Shown piece after piece: positions 44,938 to 56,466 of a stretch of 64,000 nt of DNA. Numbering within the stretch: position 1 is the first letter of the stretch; every line of letters starts with the position of its first letter. The notes under the pieces are model-generated. The model was not told the DNA's origin. It saw nothing but the letters and a program-made list of their open reading frames with translations, and made no database searches. The DNA comes from Novosphingobium beihaiense (GTDB lineage: Bacteria > Pseudomonadota > Alphaproteobacteria > Sphingomonadales > Sphingomonadaceae), in contig NZ_JALHLG010000003.1 of assembly GCF_022832375.1 (NCBI RefSeq), positions 124,001 to 188,000 on the forward strand. The letters are read 5' to 3'. A program made the translations under genes and the position numbers.

Positions 44938-45969
44938 ATGGCTCCCCCCACTGCCAATGCCGCCCACGATGCGGAAACACTCGCACACCTGCTCGCTGCC
45001 GCGGTTGGCGAGGCCCGCGCCGCATGGACGCTGGAAACACTGGCCATCGCGCCGGACTTGCGCGGCAGCTCCAGCCGCCCCAGCCGCGCACACGTGGCCA
45101 TAGCGCTCAATGCGGCGCTGTTCCTCGATCTGGTGGACCGCGTGCCCACCGCCGCCCGCTATGTGCAAGCCGTGCGTGCCACGGGTGAGCCAATCGTCTT
45201 CGATCACGGCGCCCTGCGCACGATCGATGGCCCTTGCGGTGCGCTGCCCCGGGGCTACACCGCCTTCGCGCGCATTCTGGCGCCTCTGGGCTATGAAGTG
45301 GGCGGCCTCTATCCCCTGCCCGCCCTGAAGATGACCGGCCGCGCTTTCGTGCACCGCGATTTTCCGGAAACGATCCCGCAGTTCTTTGTTTCCGAATTGC
45401 ACGTCAGCGAACTGCCCGAGGCGGCTCAGGCCGCGGCGGAACGGATTTTCGGCGCCTCCAGCGATCCGCTGGGCAAGGCCGAACAGGCCGCGCTCGACAC
45501 TCTGGCCCGCGACGGCACCTGCTCAATGGAAGAAGCCGAAACCATCGTGAAAGGCCTGCTGCGCGCCTTCGGCCGGCAGCACCCGGCCCCTGCGCTGGAG
45601 GATTACCGCGCGCTGCTGGAACACAGCAAGGAAGGCGGCTGGATCGCCACCGAAGGCAATGCCTTCAACCACGCCACCACCCGCGTGCCCGATGTCACCG
45701 CGCTGGCCAAAGAGTTGAAAGCGGAAGGCTATCCGATGAAGCCCGCCGTCGAAGTCTCGCAGAACGGCCGCGTGCGCCAGACCGCGATCCTCGCCGACAC
45801 CGTCAGCCGCCCGTTCCGGCTGCCCGACGGCAGCGAGACGGTGATGGACGTGCCGGGATCGTTCTACGAATTCATCACCCGCGATACTGACCCGGCCACC
45901 GGCCTGCTCGACCTCACGTTCGACAGCGGCAACGCCACCGGTATCTTCGCAGTCACGAGAGCCCAATGA
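44938..45969 (+). CDS. DUF1338 / HglS-type 2-oxoadipate dioxygenase-decarboxylase family protein
   Basis: Family members are Fe(II) enzymes of vicinal-oxygen-chelate fold that convert 2-oxoadipate to D-2-hydroxyglutarate. This 343-residue protein keeps H90 and R94 in IVFDHGALRTI, a second His in NAFNHATTRVP and a C-terminal Glu in SFYEFITRD, consistent with the metal and substrate sites. ATG 44938 follows GAGG. It opens a tightly coupled set with astD, an M20 hydrolase and astA. Why a lysine-pathway type enzyme sits with arginine-succinyl genes is unclear; it may act on another 2-oxoacid. Confidence 0.82.
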   Translation: MAPPTANAAHDAETLAHLLAAAVGEARAAWTLETLAIAPDLRGSSSRPSRAHVAIALNAALFLDLVDRVPTAARYVQAVRATGEPIVFDHGALRTIDGPCGALPRGYTAFARILAPLGYEVGGLYPLPALKMTGRAFVHRDFPETIPQFFVSELHVSELPEAAQAAAERIFGASSDPLGKAEQAALDTLARDGTCSMEEAETIVKGLLRAFGRQHPAPALEDYRALLEHSKEGGWIATEGNAFNHATTRVPDVTALAKELKAEGYPMKPAVEVSQNGRVRQTAILADTVSRPFRLPDGSETVMDVPGSFYEFITRDTDPATGLLDLTFDSGNATGIFAVTRAQ

Positions 45970-47387
45970 CCACTATGCTGCAATCCTTCGATCCCGCCAC
46001 CGGCGATCTCGTCTGGGAAGGCGAAATGGCCAGCCGCGATCAGGTGACCGCCGCCCTGCACCGCGCCCGCAGCGCCTTCCCGCAATGGGCAGCGCTGCCC
46101 GTGGAAGCGCGCGTGGAAGCCGTGCAGCGCTTCAAGGCCGCACTCGAAACCCGCAAGGAGGCCTTGGCCGAAACGATTTGCCGCGAAACCGGCAAGCCGC
46201 GCTGGGAAGGTCTTGCCGAAGCGGGCTCGATGATCGGCAAAGTCGGCATCTCCATCGCCGCGCAGGCCGAGCGTGCGGGCGAGAAGCATACGGACATGCC
46301 CTTCGGCCAGGCCGTGCTGCGCCACCGCCCGCATGGGGTGATGGCCGTGCTGGGCCCGTTCAACTTCCCCGGCCACTTGCCCAACGGCCACATCGTCCCG
46401 GCCCTGCTCGCGGGCAACACGGTGGTGTTCAAGCCGAGCGAAATGACCCCGGCGACCGGCGCGGCGATGGCCGAATGCTGGGCGGAAGCGGGCCTGCCGG
46501 ACGGCGTGTTCCAGATCCTGCAAGGCGCACGCGAAACCGGCGAGGCGCTGGTCTCCGGCCCGATCGACGGACTGCTCTTCACTGGCTCGGCGGCGGCAGG
46601 CGCGCATTTCCGCCGCATCTTCGCGGACCGGCCCGACGTGATCCTGGCGCTCGAACTGGGCGGCAACAATCCGCTCGTCGCATGGGACGGCGATGTGGAC
46701 GAAGCCGCCGCCATCGTCGTCCAGTCCGCCTTCGTCACCACCGGCCAGCGCTGCTCCTGCGCGCGGCGGCTGATCGTGCCGGACAATGATTTCGGCACTG
46801 CACTCACCGCCGCCGTCGAGGAACTTGCCGGACGGCTGGCCATCGGTGCATGGAACGAGACGCCAGAACCCTACATCGGCCCGCTGATCTCCGATGCCGC
46901 CGCCACGTCGGCCATGGCCCGCGCCGAAGCGCTGGTGGAGCACGGCGCGAAAGTGATCCGCCCCTTCACCGGGATCGAGGGGCGCAGCGCCGCCTTCGTC
47001 ACCCCGGCGCTGTTCGATGTCACCGGCGTGGGCGTGCCGGACGAGGAGATTTTCGCGCCCGTCCTGCAAGTGCGCCGCGTCGCGGATTTCGATGCTGCTC
47101 TCATGGCCGCGAACCACACCCGCTTTGGCCTCTCTGCGGGCCTGATCAGCGGTGACGACGGGCTATGGCAACGCTTCATCCACGAATGCCGTGCCGGGGT
47201 GGTCAACCGCAACCGGCCCACCACCGGTGCTGCCGGATCGATGCCGTTCGGCGGCCTGGGCGACAGCGGCAACCACCGCCCCAGCGCCTATTACGCGGCC
47301 GATTACTGTGCCTATCCCGTCGCCAGCTTCGAAGCCGCGAGCGCCGCAGGCAACACCGGCGCTCTTTCGGGAAAACTGCGCGCATGA
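45966..47387 (+). CDS. astD: Succinylglutamate-semialdehyde dehydrogenase
   Basis: Oxidises N-succinylglutamate semialdehyde in the arginine succinyltransferase pathway. The 473-residue aldehyde dehydrogenase has the cofactor region LGPFNFPGHLPNGHIVPALL, the general base in LALELGGNNPL and nucleophile Cys in TTGQRCSCARRL. The close match of GHLPNGHI and GQRCSCARR favours AstD over other aldehyde dehydrogenases, as does astA two genes on. ATG overlaps the preceding stop. Confidence 0.9.
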   Translation: MTTMLQSFDPATGDLVWEGEMASRDQVTAALHRARSAFPQWAALPVEARVEAVQRFKAALETRKEALAETICRETGKPRWEGLAEAGSMIGKVGISIAAQAERAGEKHTDMPFGQAVLRHRPHGVMAVLGPFNFPGHLPNGHIVPALLAGNTVVFKPSEMTPATGAAMAECWAEAGLPDGVFQILQGARETGEALVSGPIDGLLFTGSAAAGAHFRRIFADRPDVILALELGGNNPLVAWDGDVDEAAAIVVQSAFVTTGQRCSCARRLIVPDNDFGTALTAAVEELAGRLAIGAWNETPEPYIGPLISDAAATSAMARAEALVEHGAKVIRPFTGIEGRSAAFVTPALFDVTGVGVPDEEIFAPVLQVRRVADFDAALMAANHTRFGLSAGLISGDDGLWQRFIHECRAGVVNRNRPTTGAAGSMPFGGLGDSGNHRPSAYYAADYCAYPVASFEAASAAGNTGALSGKLRA

Positions 47388-48589
47388 GCGGCCTGACGCC
47401 CGAAGAACAGGCCCTCATCGCCCCCATCGAGCGCGCGCCGATTCTGGAGCGCACGTTGGAATGGGCCGCCATCAACAGCGGCACGACCCATCTCGATGGC
47501 CTCGCTGCCATGGCCGCGAAGCTGGCCGAGGCCTTCGCCGTGCTGCCGGGCGAAGTGCGCCTCGCCGAACCCGTGCCGGTGGAGAAAGCCGACAGCGAAG
47601 GCCACATGCGCGCCGTCGCCCATGGCCGCCATCTCGTCGTCTCGGTGCGCCCGGAGGCCGAACGCCGGGTGATCCTGACCGGCCACATGGACACGGTCTA
47701 TGCCAAGGATCACCCCTTCCAGACCTGCGACTGGCTCGACGAGGACACCCTGCACGGCCCCGGCACGGCCGACATGAAAGGCGGCCTCTCGCTGATGCTG
47801 GCCGGTCTTGCCGCTTATGAACGCGGCAATCCCACGCTCGGCTACGACGTCCTCATCAACAGCGACGAGGAGACCGGCTCGCTCTCCTCCTCAGCGCTGA
47901 TCGCGCAGCTCGCGCGCGGCAAGATGGCGGCGCTGACTTACGAACCTGCCCTGCCCGACGGCTCGATGGCCCGCGCGCGGCCCGGCTCGGGCAACTATGC
48001 CGCGATAATCCACGGCAAGTCCGCCCATGCGGGCCGCAATCCGCAGGACGGGCGCAATGCCGTCGTCGCGGCGGGCGATCTCGCCCTGAAACTGGCGGCC
48101 GGACGGCGCGAGGGGCTCTCGGTCAATCCGGCGCGGATCGAGGGCGGCGCGCCCAACAACACGGTGCCCGATCTCGCCATTCTCCATTTCAACCTGCGCC
48201 CGCGCACGCCGGAACTGGCCGAGGTGGCTCAGGCGATGATCGATGCCGCCATTGCCGAAGTGGCAGCGGAACACGACGTCTCGATCCACCTTACCGGCGG
48301 CGTATCGCGCCCGCCCAAACCGATCGGCTCCGAAACCGAGGCGCTCTACGGCCTCGTCTCGCAGGCCGCCGCCGACCTCGGGCAGGCGATGCGCTGGAAG
48401 GACACCGGCGGCGTGTGCGACGGCAACAACATCGCCGCCTGCGGCGTGCCGGTGCTAGACACCATGGGCGCGCTCGGCGGCTCCATCCACTCCCCGGACG
48501 AATTCCTGCTCGCCAGTTCGCTCGACGCCCGCGCACGGCTGACGGCCCTGGTCATGCACCGTCTGGACCGGCAGGGTATCACTCTATGA
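47384..48589 (+). CDS. M20-family metallohydrolase
   Basis: Zinc amidohydrolase or peptidase of 401 residues (carboxypeptidase G2-like). Metal ligands appear in LTGHMDTVYA, GTADMKGGL, the catalytic pair SDEETGS and a C-terminal His in GGSIHSPDEF; the dimerisation lid is ARPGSGNYAAIIHGKSAHAG. ATGA overlaps on both sides couple it to astD and astA. Since no astE is present here, it may take the place of succinylglutamate desuccinylase; that is inference. Confidence 0.85.
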   Translation: MSGLTPEEQALIAPIERAPILERTLEWAAINSGTTHLDGLAAMAAKLAEAFAVLPGEVRLAEPVPVEKADSEGHMRAVAHGRHLVVSVRPEAERRVILTGHMDTVYAKDHPFQTCDWLDEDTLHGPGTADMKGGLSLMLAGLAAYERGNPTLGYDVLINSDEETGSLSSSALIAQLARGKMAALTYEPALPDGSMARARPGSGNYAAIIHGKSAHAGRNPQDGRNAVVAAGDLALKLAAGRREGLSVNPARIEGGAPNNTVPDLAILHFNLRPRTPELAEVAQAMIDAAIAEVAAEHDVSIHLTGGVSRPPKPIGSETEALYGLVSQAAADLGQAMRWKDTGGVCDGNNIAACGVPVLDTMGALGGSIHSPDEFLLASSLDARARLTALVMHRLDRQGITL

Positions 48590-49605
48590 GCTTTCTCCTC
48601 AGAACCGCCCGCGAAAAAGACCTCGACGCGCTCTACCGCATGGCCAAGGGCACCGGCGGCGGCTTCACCAACCTGCCGCCCGACAAACCGACGCTGCAGG
48701 AGAAGCTGCACCGCGCCGCCATGGCCTTCGCCCGGCCCGAAGATACGCTGAACAATGATCTGTTCGTCTTCATCCTCGAAGACACCGAGACCGGCAAAGT
48801 GCGCGGCACCTGCCAGATCATGTCGCAAGTGGGCACCGAGCTGCCGTTCTACTCCTACCGCATCGGCCGCATCACCCAGCATTCCAAGGAACTGGACCGC
48901 ACGTTCCGCGCCGAGATGCTCACTTTGTGCACCGATCTCGACGGATCGAGCGAAGTGGGCGGGCTCTATCTCGATCCTACCGAGCGCTCTTCGGGCGTGG
49001 GCAAGCTGCTGGCGCGCAGCCGCTACCTGTTCATCCGCGCCCACCGCGCCCGCTTCGCCGACCGCACCCTGGCCGAACTGCGCGGCGCGATCGACGATGC
49101 CGGCAACTCGCCGTTCTGGGACGGCCTTGCCGGGCGCTTCTTCGACATGAGCTTTCGCGATGCCGACGAATTCAACGCAAGGCACGGCAACCAGTTCATC
49201 GCCGATCTCATGCCCAAGCACCCGATCTACACCGCGCTGCTTTCCGAAGGCGCGCGGCAAGTCATGGGCCAGCCGCACTATTCGGGCCGCCCGGCAATGC
49301 GGATGCTGGAGAACGAGGGCTTCAAGTTCCAGAATTATATCGACATCTTCGACGGCGGCCCCTCGATGATGGCCGATACCGACCGCATCCGCACTGTCCG
49401 CGAAGCCAAGGATGCAACAGTGACGGCGCTGGTCTCAGCGGAAGACGACAGCCCTACGCACATCGTCTCCTGCGGCCGCCTTGCAGATTTCCGCGCCTGC
49501 CTGGGGCATGCACGCGAAACCGAAGGCGGCGTGGCGCTCGACGAGCAGGCGGCCGGACTGCTGGGCGTGAGTGCGGGCGATATCATCACTTACGCCCCGG
49601 CCTGA
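48586..49605 (+). CDS. astA: Arginine N-succinyltransferase
   Basis: Transfers succinate from succinyl-CoA to arginine, first step of the AST pathway. The 339-residue protein matches AstA in length and in MSFLLRTAREKDLDALYRMAK, GGGFTNLPPD, YSYRIGRITQHSKEL, SEVGGLYLDP, LAELRG and LLSEGARQVMGQPH. Last gene of the four-gene cluster; astB and astC are not in the window. Converges with the ATPase operon, 26 bases between stops. Confidence 0.95.
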   Translation: MSFLLRTAREKDLDALYRMAKGTGGGFTNLPPDKPTLQEKLHRAAMAFARPEDTLNNDLFVFILEDTETGKVRGTCQIMSQVGTELPFYSYRIGRITQHSKELDRTFRAEMLTLCTDLDGSSEVGGLYLDPTERSSGVGKLLARSRYLFIRAHRARFADRTLAELRGAIDDAGNSPFWDGLAGRFFDMSFRDADEFNARHGNQFIADLMPKHPIYTALLSEGARQVMGQPHYSGRPAMRMLENEGFKFQNYIDIFDGGPSMMADTDRIRTVREAKDATVTALVSAEDDSPTHIVSCGRLADFRACLGHARETEGGVALDEQAAGLLGVSAGDIITYAPA

Positions 49606-49631
49606 GGGGCCGTCTTTCCCACTTGCAACCG

Positions 49632-50498
49632 TCAATCGCGCACAGCGCCTGCCAGTTCGATCAGTTCCTCGGTGATCTGCTCTTGCCGCAGGCGGCGCGA
49701 GGTGGCGGTCAGTTCGTCGAGCTTGCGGCCGACATTTTCACGCGCGGCGATCATCGCGCGCATCCGGGCGTCGTTCTCGGCAGCGTAGGACAGAGTGACC
49801 GCCTCGCATAGCTCAGCGAAGACATATTCGTCGGTCAGCCGCGCCAGCAGCAGCGGAGCGGGCAAGTGCACCAGCGGCGGCTGCGTCAGATTGGCTGGAG
49901 AAAAACGCGCAAAATCGAAGGGAAACACGGTCTGGCGCGTCACCGTATACGGTGCCGCATGCGCCTCGTCGGGCCGGGCGCTGACGATCACGACACGGCT
50001 CGCCCTCCCCTCCTGAAGGCGTGAAAACAGCCTGTCCGCCAGACGGTTGGCCAGCGCCGCCAATTGATCCGCATGCCCTGCCATCGCCATGCAATCGACA
50101 GGTTCCAGCCCGCGCTCGCGCGCTGCCCCCACGCCCCGGCTGCCGACCATCAGCAAGTCGGCCCGCTCCATGCCTACGGTTTCGACCAGTGCCTGCACCG
50201 CATCCAGAACATGGGTATTGAAGGCACCGACAAAGCCCTGTTCGGCGCACAGAGCCACGATGAACAGGCGGCCGGTATCGCTCCCGTCGCTGCCGGGACC
50301 GGCGCCATCCTCCGTATAGAGCGCCAGGGCCTGCGCAATCGCGCTGCCGATGGTGTCTGCATATTCACGGATGCCCGCCAGCCGCGCATTGGCCTCGCGG
50401 CTGCGCACGGCGGCGATGCCGCGCATGGCGGAGATCACCGAGGAGAGCTGGCGAACGCTGTCGATCCGGTCTTCGACATCGCTCAGCCGCTCAGCCAT
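49632..50498 (-). CDS. atpG: N-type ATPase gamma subunit
   Basis: Central rotor stalk of the F1 part. The 288-residue protein has the N-terminal helix [20 protein letters not shown] and the C-terminal helix [20 protein letters not shown], which form the coiled-coil shaft. The middle domain ([17 protein letters not shown]) is recognisably gamma but short. ATG 50498 overlaps the atpA end by eight bases; the longer upstream frame is antisense noise in atpA. Last gene of atpDCQRBEFAG. Confidence 0.9.
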   Translation of the reverse strand: MAERLSDVEDRIDSVRQLSSVISAMRGIAAVRSREANARLAGIREYADTIGSAIAQALALYTEDGAGPGSDGSDTGRLFIVALCAEQGFVGAFNTHVLDAVQALVETVGMERADLLMVGSRGVGAARERGLEPVDCMAMAGHADQLAALANRLADRLFSRLQEGRASRVVIVSARPDEAHAAPYTVTRQTVFPFDFARFSPANLTQPPLVHLPAPLLLARLTDEYVFAELCEAVTLSYAAENDARMRAMIAARENVGRKLDELTATSRRLRQEQITEELIELAGAVRD

Positions 50499-52017
50499 GA
50501 GCGGCCCCCGTGAGCGAGCGAACGGCGTTTGCCAGCCGCTCCAGCGCGGCATCGTCAAGCGTTTCGTTCGCTTCGACCGCCGCCACCAGATCGCCCGCCG
50601 CACCATCAAGCGCAGCCCCGATCCGGGGCCGCAACGCGGCGATGGCATCGGGCTCCAGTGCATCGAGCACCCCGGCATCGAGCGCGGCCAGCAGCGCCAC
50701 CTGATCGGCCTGCCGCATTGGGCTGAAACGCGGCTGAGCCAGCACCGCGCGGATGCGCTCGCCGCGTGTCAGTGTCGCCTTGAAGCGCGGATCGGAGACG
50801 CCGCCAAGGCGGGTGAACATCTCCAGTTCGAGGAACTGCGCATAGTCGAGCCTGATCCGCCCCGAGACCTGCCGCAGCGCCCGCTTCTGCGCCTTGCCGC
50901 CAACGCGGCTGACCGAAAGGCCGACATCGACCGCAGGCCGCTGGTTCGCGGCGAACAGGCGGCTGTCGAGCACGATCTGCCCATCGGTGATCGAGATCAG
51001 GTTGGTGGGGATATAGGCAGAGAGGTTGCCCGCGTCGGTCTCGGCAATCGGCAGCGCGGTGAGCGAGCCGCCGCCCAGTTCGGGCGAGAGCCGCGCGGCG
51101 CGTTCGAGCAGGCGGGCGTGAAGGTAGAAGATGTCCCCCGGATAGGCCTCGCGCCCCGGCGGTTCGCGCGTGAGCAGGGCGAGTTCGCGGTGGGTGGCGG
51201 CGTGGCGGGTGAGATCGTCGATCACGATCAGCGCGTGCTGGCCCTTGTCGCGGAAATATTCAGCCATGGTGAAGCCCGCGAAAGGGGCCAGCCATTGCAG
51301 CCCCGGCGCTTCGGCGGCGGAGGCGACCACGAAGATGCAGCGTTCGGGGGCTCCGTGGGCTTTCACCGCCTCGATCGCGCGGTCTATGGCGCTCGCCCGC
51401 TGGCCCACCGCGACATAGACGCAGAAGACGTCCGAGTTCTTCTGGTTGATGATCGCGTCGAGCGCGACAGAAGTCTTGCCGGTGGCGCGGTCGCCGATGA
51501 TCAACTCACGCTGCCCGCGCCCGAGCGCGAAGAGGGCATCGACCACCAACACGCCCGTCTCGACCGGCTGCGAGACGAGATCGCGGTCAATGATCGCGGG
51601 CGCCGGGCGTTCGACTGGTAAGCGCCCGGCCTCCTCTATTGGATCGCCATCATCGAGCGGACGGCCCAGCGGATCGACCACCCGGCCCAGCAGCCCTTCC
51701 CCCACCGGCACGCGTACCACTTCGCCGGTGCCCGAAACGCGCATCCCCGCCTCGATTCCGGCGGCATTGTCGAGAATGACCGCACTGATCGCATCGGCAT
51801 CAAGCGTGAGGGCAAGGCCCATCTCGCCGCCTTCGAAGCGCAGTTGCTCGTTGAGGCGGACATCGGGCAGGCCGGAAATGCGGGCAATGCCATCGGCCAC
51901 TTCTTCTACCACGCCGAAAGTTTCGGCATGGGGGGTGAGATCGACTGTCTTCAGCCGCTCGCGGCCCTGCTCCAGCCAGCGGGTGCCGAGGTCCGCCGGG
52001 AAAGCCGCGTCATCCAT
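50491..52017 (-). CDS. atpA: N-type ATPase alpha subunit
   Basis: Non-catalytic nucleotide-binding subunit of F1. The 508-residue protein has the P-loop [13 protein letters not shown], the conserved [19 protein letters not shown] segment and [10 protein letters not shown]. It overlaps atpF by eight bases and atpG by eight bases. Confidence 0.95.
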   Translation of the reverse strand: MDDAAFPADLGTRWLEQGRERLKTVDLTPHAETFGVVEEVADGIARISGLPDVRLNEQLRFEGGEMGLALTLDADAISAVILDNAAGIEAGMRVSGTGEVVRVPVGEGLLGRVVDPLGRPLDDGDPIEEAGRLPVERPAPAIIDRDLVSQPVETGVLVVDALFALGRGQRELIIGDRATGKTSVALDAIINQKNSDVFCVYVAVGQRASAIDRAIEAVKAHGAPERCIFVVASAAEAPGLQWLAPFAGFTMAEYFRDKGQHALIVIDDLTRHAATHRELALLTREPPGREAYPGDIFYLHARLLERAARLSPELGGGSLTALPIAETDAGNLSAYIPTNLISITDGQIVLDSRLFAANQRPAVDVGLSVSRVGGKAQKRALRQVSGRIRLDYAQFLELEMFTRLGGVSDPRFKATLTRGERIRAVLAQPRFSPMRQADQVALLAALDAGVLDALEPDAIAALRPRIGAALDGAAGDLVAAVEANETLDDAALERLANAVRSLTGAAHG

Positions 52018-52750
52018 CCTGCTTGTCCAGCCTGGCCGTCACGCGGTTCAGATCCGCACGCAAGTTGACATCGAGCACGGCCATGCCGCCGCTCAGCCGA
52101 AGCCCGGCGATCAGGGCGGGATCGCTATCGAAGGCCAGGGCAGCCTCATGCGCCAGCGCCCGTTCGATCGTGTCGCGCGCCATGTTCTTCTCCTCATCCG
52201 CCAGTGGGCGGGCGCTGACGAGCGAGGCCGGAGATGCACTGGTGGCAAGCGTTTCGCGCGTCGCTTCGGGCAGCGCGGCCAGCGCCTGTTCCAGTTCCGG
52301 CAGGAAGGCGGACAGCGGCAATTTCGCGCCCGGCCCTTCGAGCAGGCGGGCGGCCATGTCGGCGGCCAGTTCGTTGGCATGGCGGGTCATCTGCGCCTCG
52401 GCCTGCCCGCGCGCATGGGCGATGGCCATTTCGGCATCGGCGCGCTGCCGCTGGGCCTCGGCATGGGCCGCCTCGACAAGCTTGGCGCGCTGGCCTTCCG
52501 CCTCCTTGCGCGCGGCATCCAGCGCGGCTTCGCGGGCGGCCACAGTGCGTTCACGCTCAGCTTCCGCTTCGCGGATGGCCTCTGCCGCCTTGTCTTGCAC
52601 CGCCTTGGCATCATCGAGCAGCGCGTTCGCCGCAGCCTGCCGGTCGGCCACGACTTTCGCCATGGGCCGGAAGAAGAACCGCCCCAGCAGCCAGAGCAGC
52701 ACCACCAGATTGATGGTCTGCAGGCCGATGGTCCACCAGTCGATGCGCAT
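52010..52750 (-). CDS. atpF: N-type ATPase b subunit with delta-like tail
   Basis: Peripheral stalk. At 246 residues it is longer than the usual 156-170 of F-type b. It has one N-terminal membrane helix ([20 protein letters not shown]), a long charged coiled coil to about residue 140, then a folded tail. The end [20 protein letters not shown] resembles the C-terminus of the delta subunit, where GGV and VID-like strands occur. The operon has no separate atpH, so the tail probably stands in for delta. Confidence 0.88.
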   Translation of the reverse strand: MRIDWWTIGLQTINLVVLLWLLGRFFFRPMAKVVADRQAAANALLDDAKAVQDKAAEAIREAEAERERTVAAREAALDAARKEAEGQRAKLVEAAHAEAQRQRADAEMAIAHARGQAEAQMTRHANELAADMAARLLEGPGAKLPLSAFLPELEQALAALPEATRETLATSASPASLVSARPLADEEKNMARDTIERALAHEAALAFDSDPALIAGLRLSGGMAVLDVNLRADLNRVTARLDKQDG

Positions 52751-52768
52751 GGGCCGCGCGCTCCCGCC

Positions 52769-53011
52769 TTACTTCACGAAAGGATTGGCGAAGAGCACCA
52801 GCAGCGCGACCACCAGACAGTAGATCGCCATGGTCTCGATCATGGCGAGCCCCACGAAGAGCGTGCGCGAGATCGTGCCCGCCGATTCCGGCTGGCGGGC
52901 AATGGCATCGAGCGCGGCGGCCACGGCCCGGCCTTCGCCCAGCCCCGGCCCCAGCGCCCCGAAGGACACGGCGATGGCCGCCGAAAGCACGCTGATTTCT
53001 TCAATTGTCAT
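52769..53011 (-). CDS. atpE: N-type ATPase c subunit
   Basis: Rotor-ring hairpin of 80 residues. Helix 1 holds GPGLGEGRA with a carboxylate at E26 where Na+-binding rings have Gln; helix 2 holds IETMAIY with the ion carboxylate E59, T60 and Y64. Two carboxylates per site are seen in N-ATPase rings such as that of Burkholderia. The ATG overlaps the atpB stop by four bases. Confidence 0.95.
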   Translation of the reverse strand: MTIEEISVLSAAIAVSFGALGPGLGEGRAVAAALDAIARQPESAGTISRTLFVGLAMIETMAIYCLVVALLVLFANPFVK

Positions 53012-53700
53012 GGAGCACTCCGTTCAGGGGAACCGGCTTCGCGGCCTTCGCTGACCGCGGCGCCGATGAAGACGCAGCCAAGAATGGCAAAGATATAGGC
53101 CTGCACCGCGCCCGTCAGCAGATCGAGCGCCATCAACGGGATCGGCACCAGCAGCCCCGCAAGCGAGAGCATGATGCCGATCACGAAGACGCCGCTCATC
53201 ACATTGCCGAACAGGCGGATGATCAGGCTGAATGTGCGGGTGATCTGCTCGACGAGGTTGAGCGGAATCATCACCCAGGTGGGCTGGGCGAAAGTCTTGA
53301 GATAACCGATGAAACCATTCGAGCGCACGCCATGGTAGAGCGTGGCCACGAAGACCATGAGCGCCAGCGCGGCATCGGTTTCGAGATGCGCAGTGGGCGG
53401 CTCCACCCCCGGCAGCGCGCCCGACCAGTTGGCGATCAGCACGAAGAGGAAGATCGTGCCGATCAGCACCCGGTACGGCGCCGGATCGGACTGCACGACA
53501 TCGCGGATCTGATCGTCGAGCGCGCCCGTAACCAGTTCGGCAACCACCTGCACTTTGCCCGGACGCTGCTTCAGATGGCGCTTCAACAGGAGCGCACCAA
53601 GCACCATCACCGCCATGATCACCCATGTCGCCACCACCGGCTGGGTGACCGGCACCGGGCCGATGTGAAACATCGGTTCGACGATGAGCGGAGACTTCAT
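53008..53700 (-). CDS. atpB: N-type ATPase a subunit
   Basis: Membrane stator subunit with the two half-channels. The 230-residue protein has the essential arginine R162 in [13 protein letters not shown] and C-terminal helices [20 protein letters not shown] and [23 protein letters not shown] overlaps with atpR and atpE. Confidence 0.95.
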   Translation of the reverse strand: MKSPLIVEPMFHIGPVPVTQPVVATWVIMAVMVLGALLLKRHLKQRPGKVQVVAELVTGALDDQIRDVVQSDPAPYRVLIGTIFLFVLIANWSGALPGVEPPTAHLETDAALALMVFVATLYHGVRSNGFIGYLKTFAQPTWVMIPLNLVEQITRTFSLIIRLFGNVMSGVFVIGIMLSLAGLLVPIPLMALDLLTGAVQAYIFAILGCVFIGAAVSEGREAGSPERSAP

Positions 53701-53975
53701 GGTTCCCTCCGCGCGCGGCGCAGCACCACGGCGCGAGCGATAACGATGCCCAGCGCGCCCGCCAGCAGCGGGATCGCGCCCAATTTCACCAGCGCGAACA
53801 GCACTGCCGCCATCACCGCCATGCGCAGGAGATGCACGGCCACAGCGCGCCCGGTGCGCCCGTTCAGGTAATCCTCGCTCACCGAAGCCAGCGTGCCGAA
53901 ATGCACGAACCCCAGCACCAGTCCCAGCAGCAGGGCGCCCACGGCTTCGATCCAGACGAGCGGTTCGGGCATCAT
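53697..53975 (-). CDS. atpR: N-ATPase-specific membrane subunit AtpR
   Basis: Small hydrophobic protein found only in N-ATPase operons and implied in c-ring assembly. About 92 residues with three membrane segments (VGALLLGLVLGFVHFGTL, AVAVHLLRMAVMAAVLFALV and IPLLAGALGIVIARAVVL). AGGA lies seven bases before ATG 53975, which overlaps the atpQ stop (ATGA). Confidence 0.88.
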   Translation of the reverse strand: MMPEPLVWIEAVGALLLGLVLGFVHFGTLASVSEDYLNGRTGRAVAVHLLRMAVMAAVLFALVKLGAIPLLAGALGIVIARAVVLRRARREP

Positions 53976-54249
53976 GATACGTTCCTGTGCATCCAACGCC
54001 ATGCCAGCACGAAGCCGATCACCGCGCCCAGCATCAGCGCCGGGGCGGAAAAGAAAATGCCGGTGCCGAAATGCCGGTCAAGCCAGCGCCCGGCCAGCAG
54101 GCATAGCAGGATCGGCAGCACCACCATCCAGCCCAGCACGCCGATCTGCGCGAAACGCGTGCCCAGCGAAGGCTCGGGATCGGCCCGCCCCGCCTTCTCC
54201 CGCTCCGAGGCCTGCCGCGCGGCTTCGGCCATGGGATCGAGATCGGCGG

Positions 54250-54253
<4 letters not shown>
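53972..54253 (-). CDS. atpQ: AtpQ (AtpI/AtpZ-like) subunit of N-ATPase
   Basis: Second small N-ATPase-specific membrane protein, 93 residues. A charged N-terminus (MAEAARQASEREKAGRADPE) precedes two hydrophobic segments: FAQIGVLGWMVVLPILLCLL and ALMLGAVIGFVLAWRWM. Related to the AtpI/AtpZ family. ATGA overlaps with atpC and atpR. Confidence 0.88.
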
Positions 54254-56466
<2,213 letters not shown>

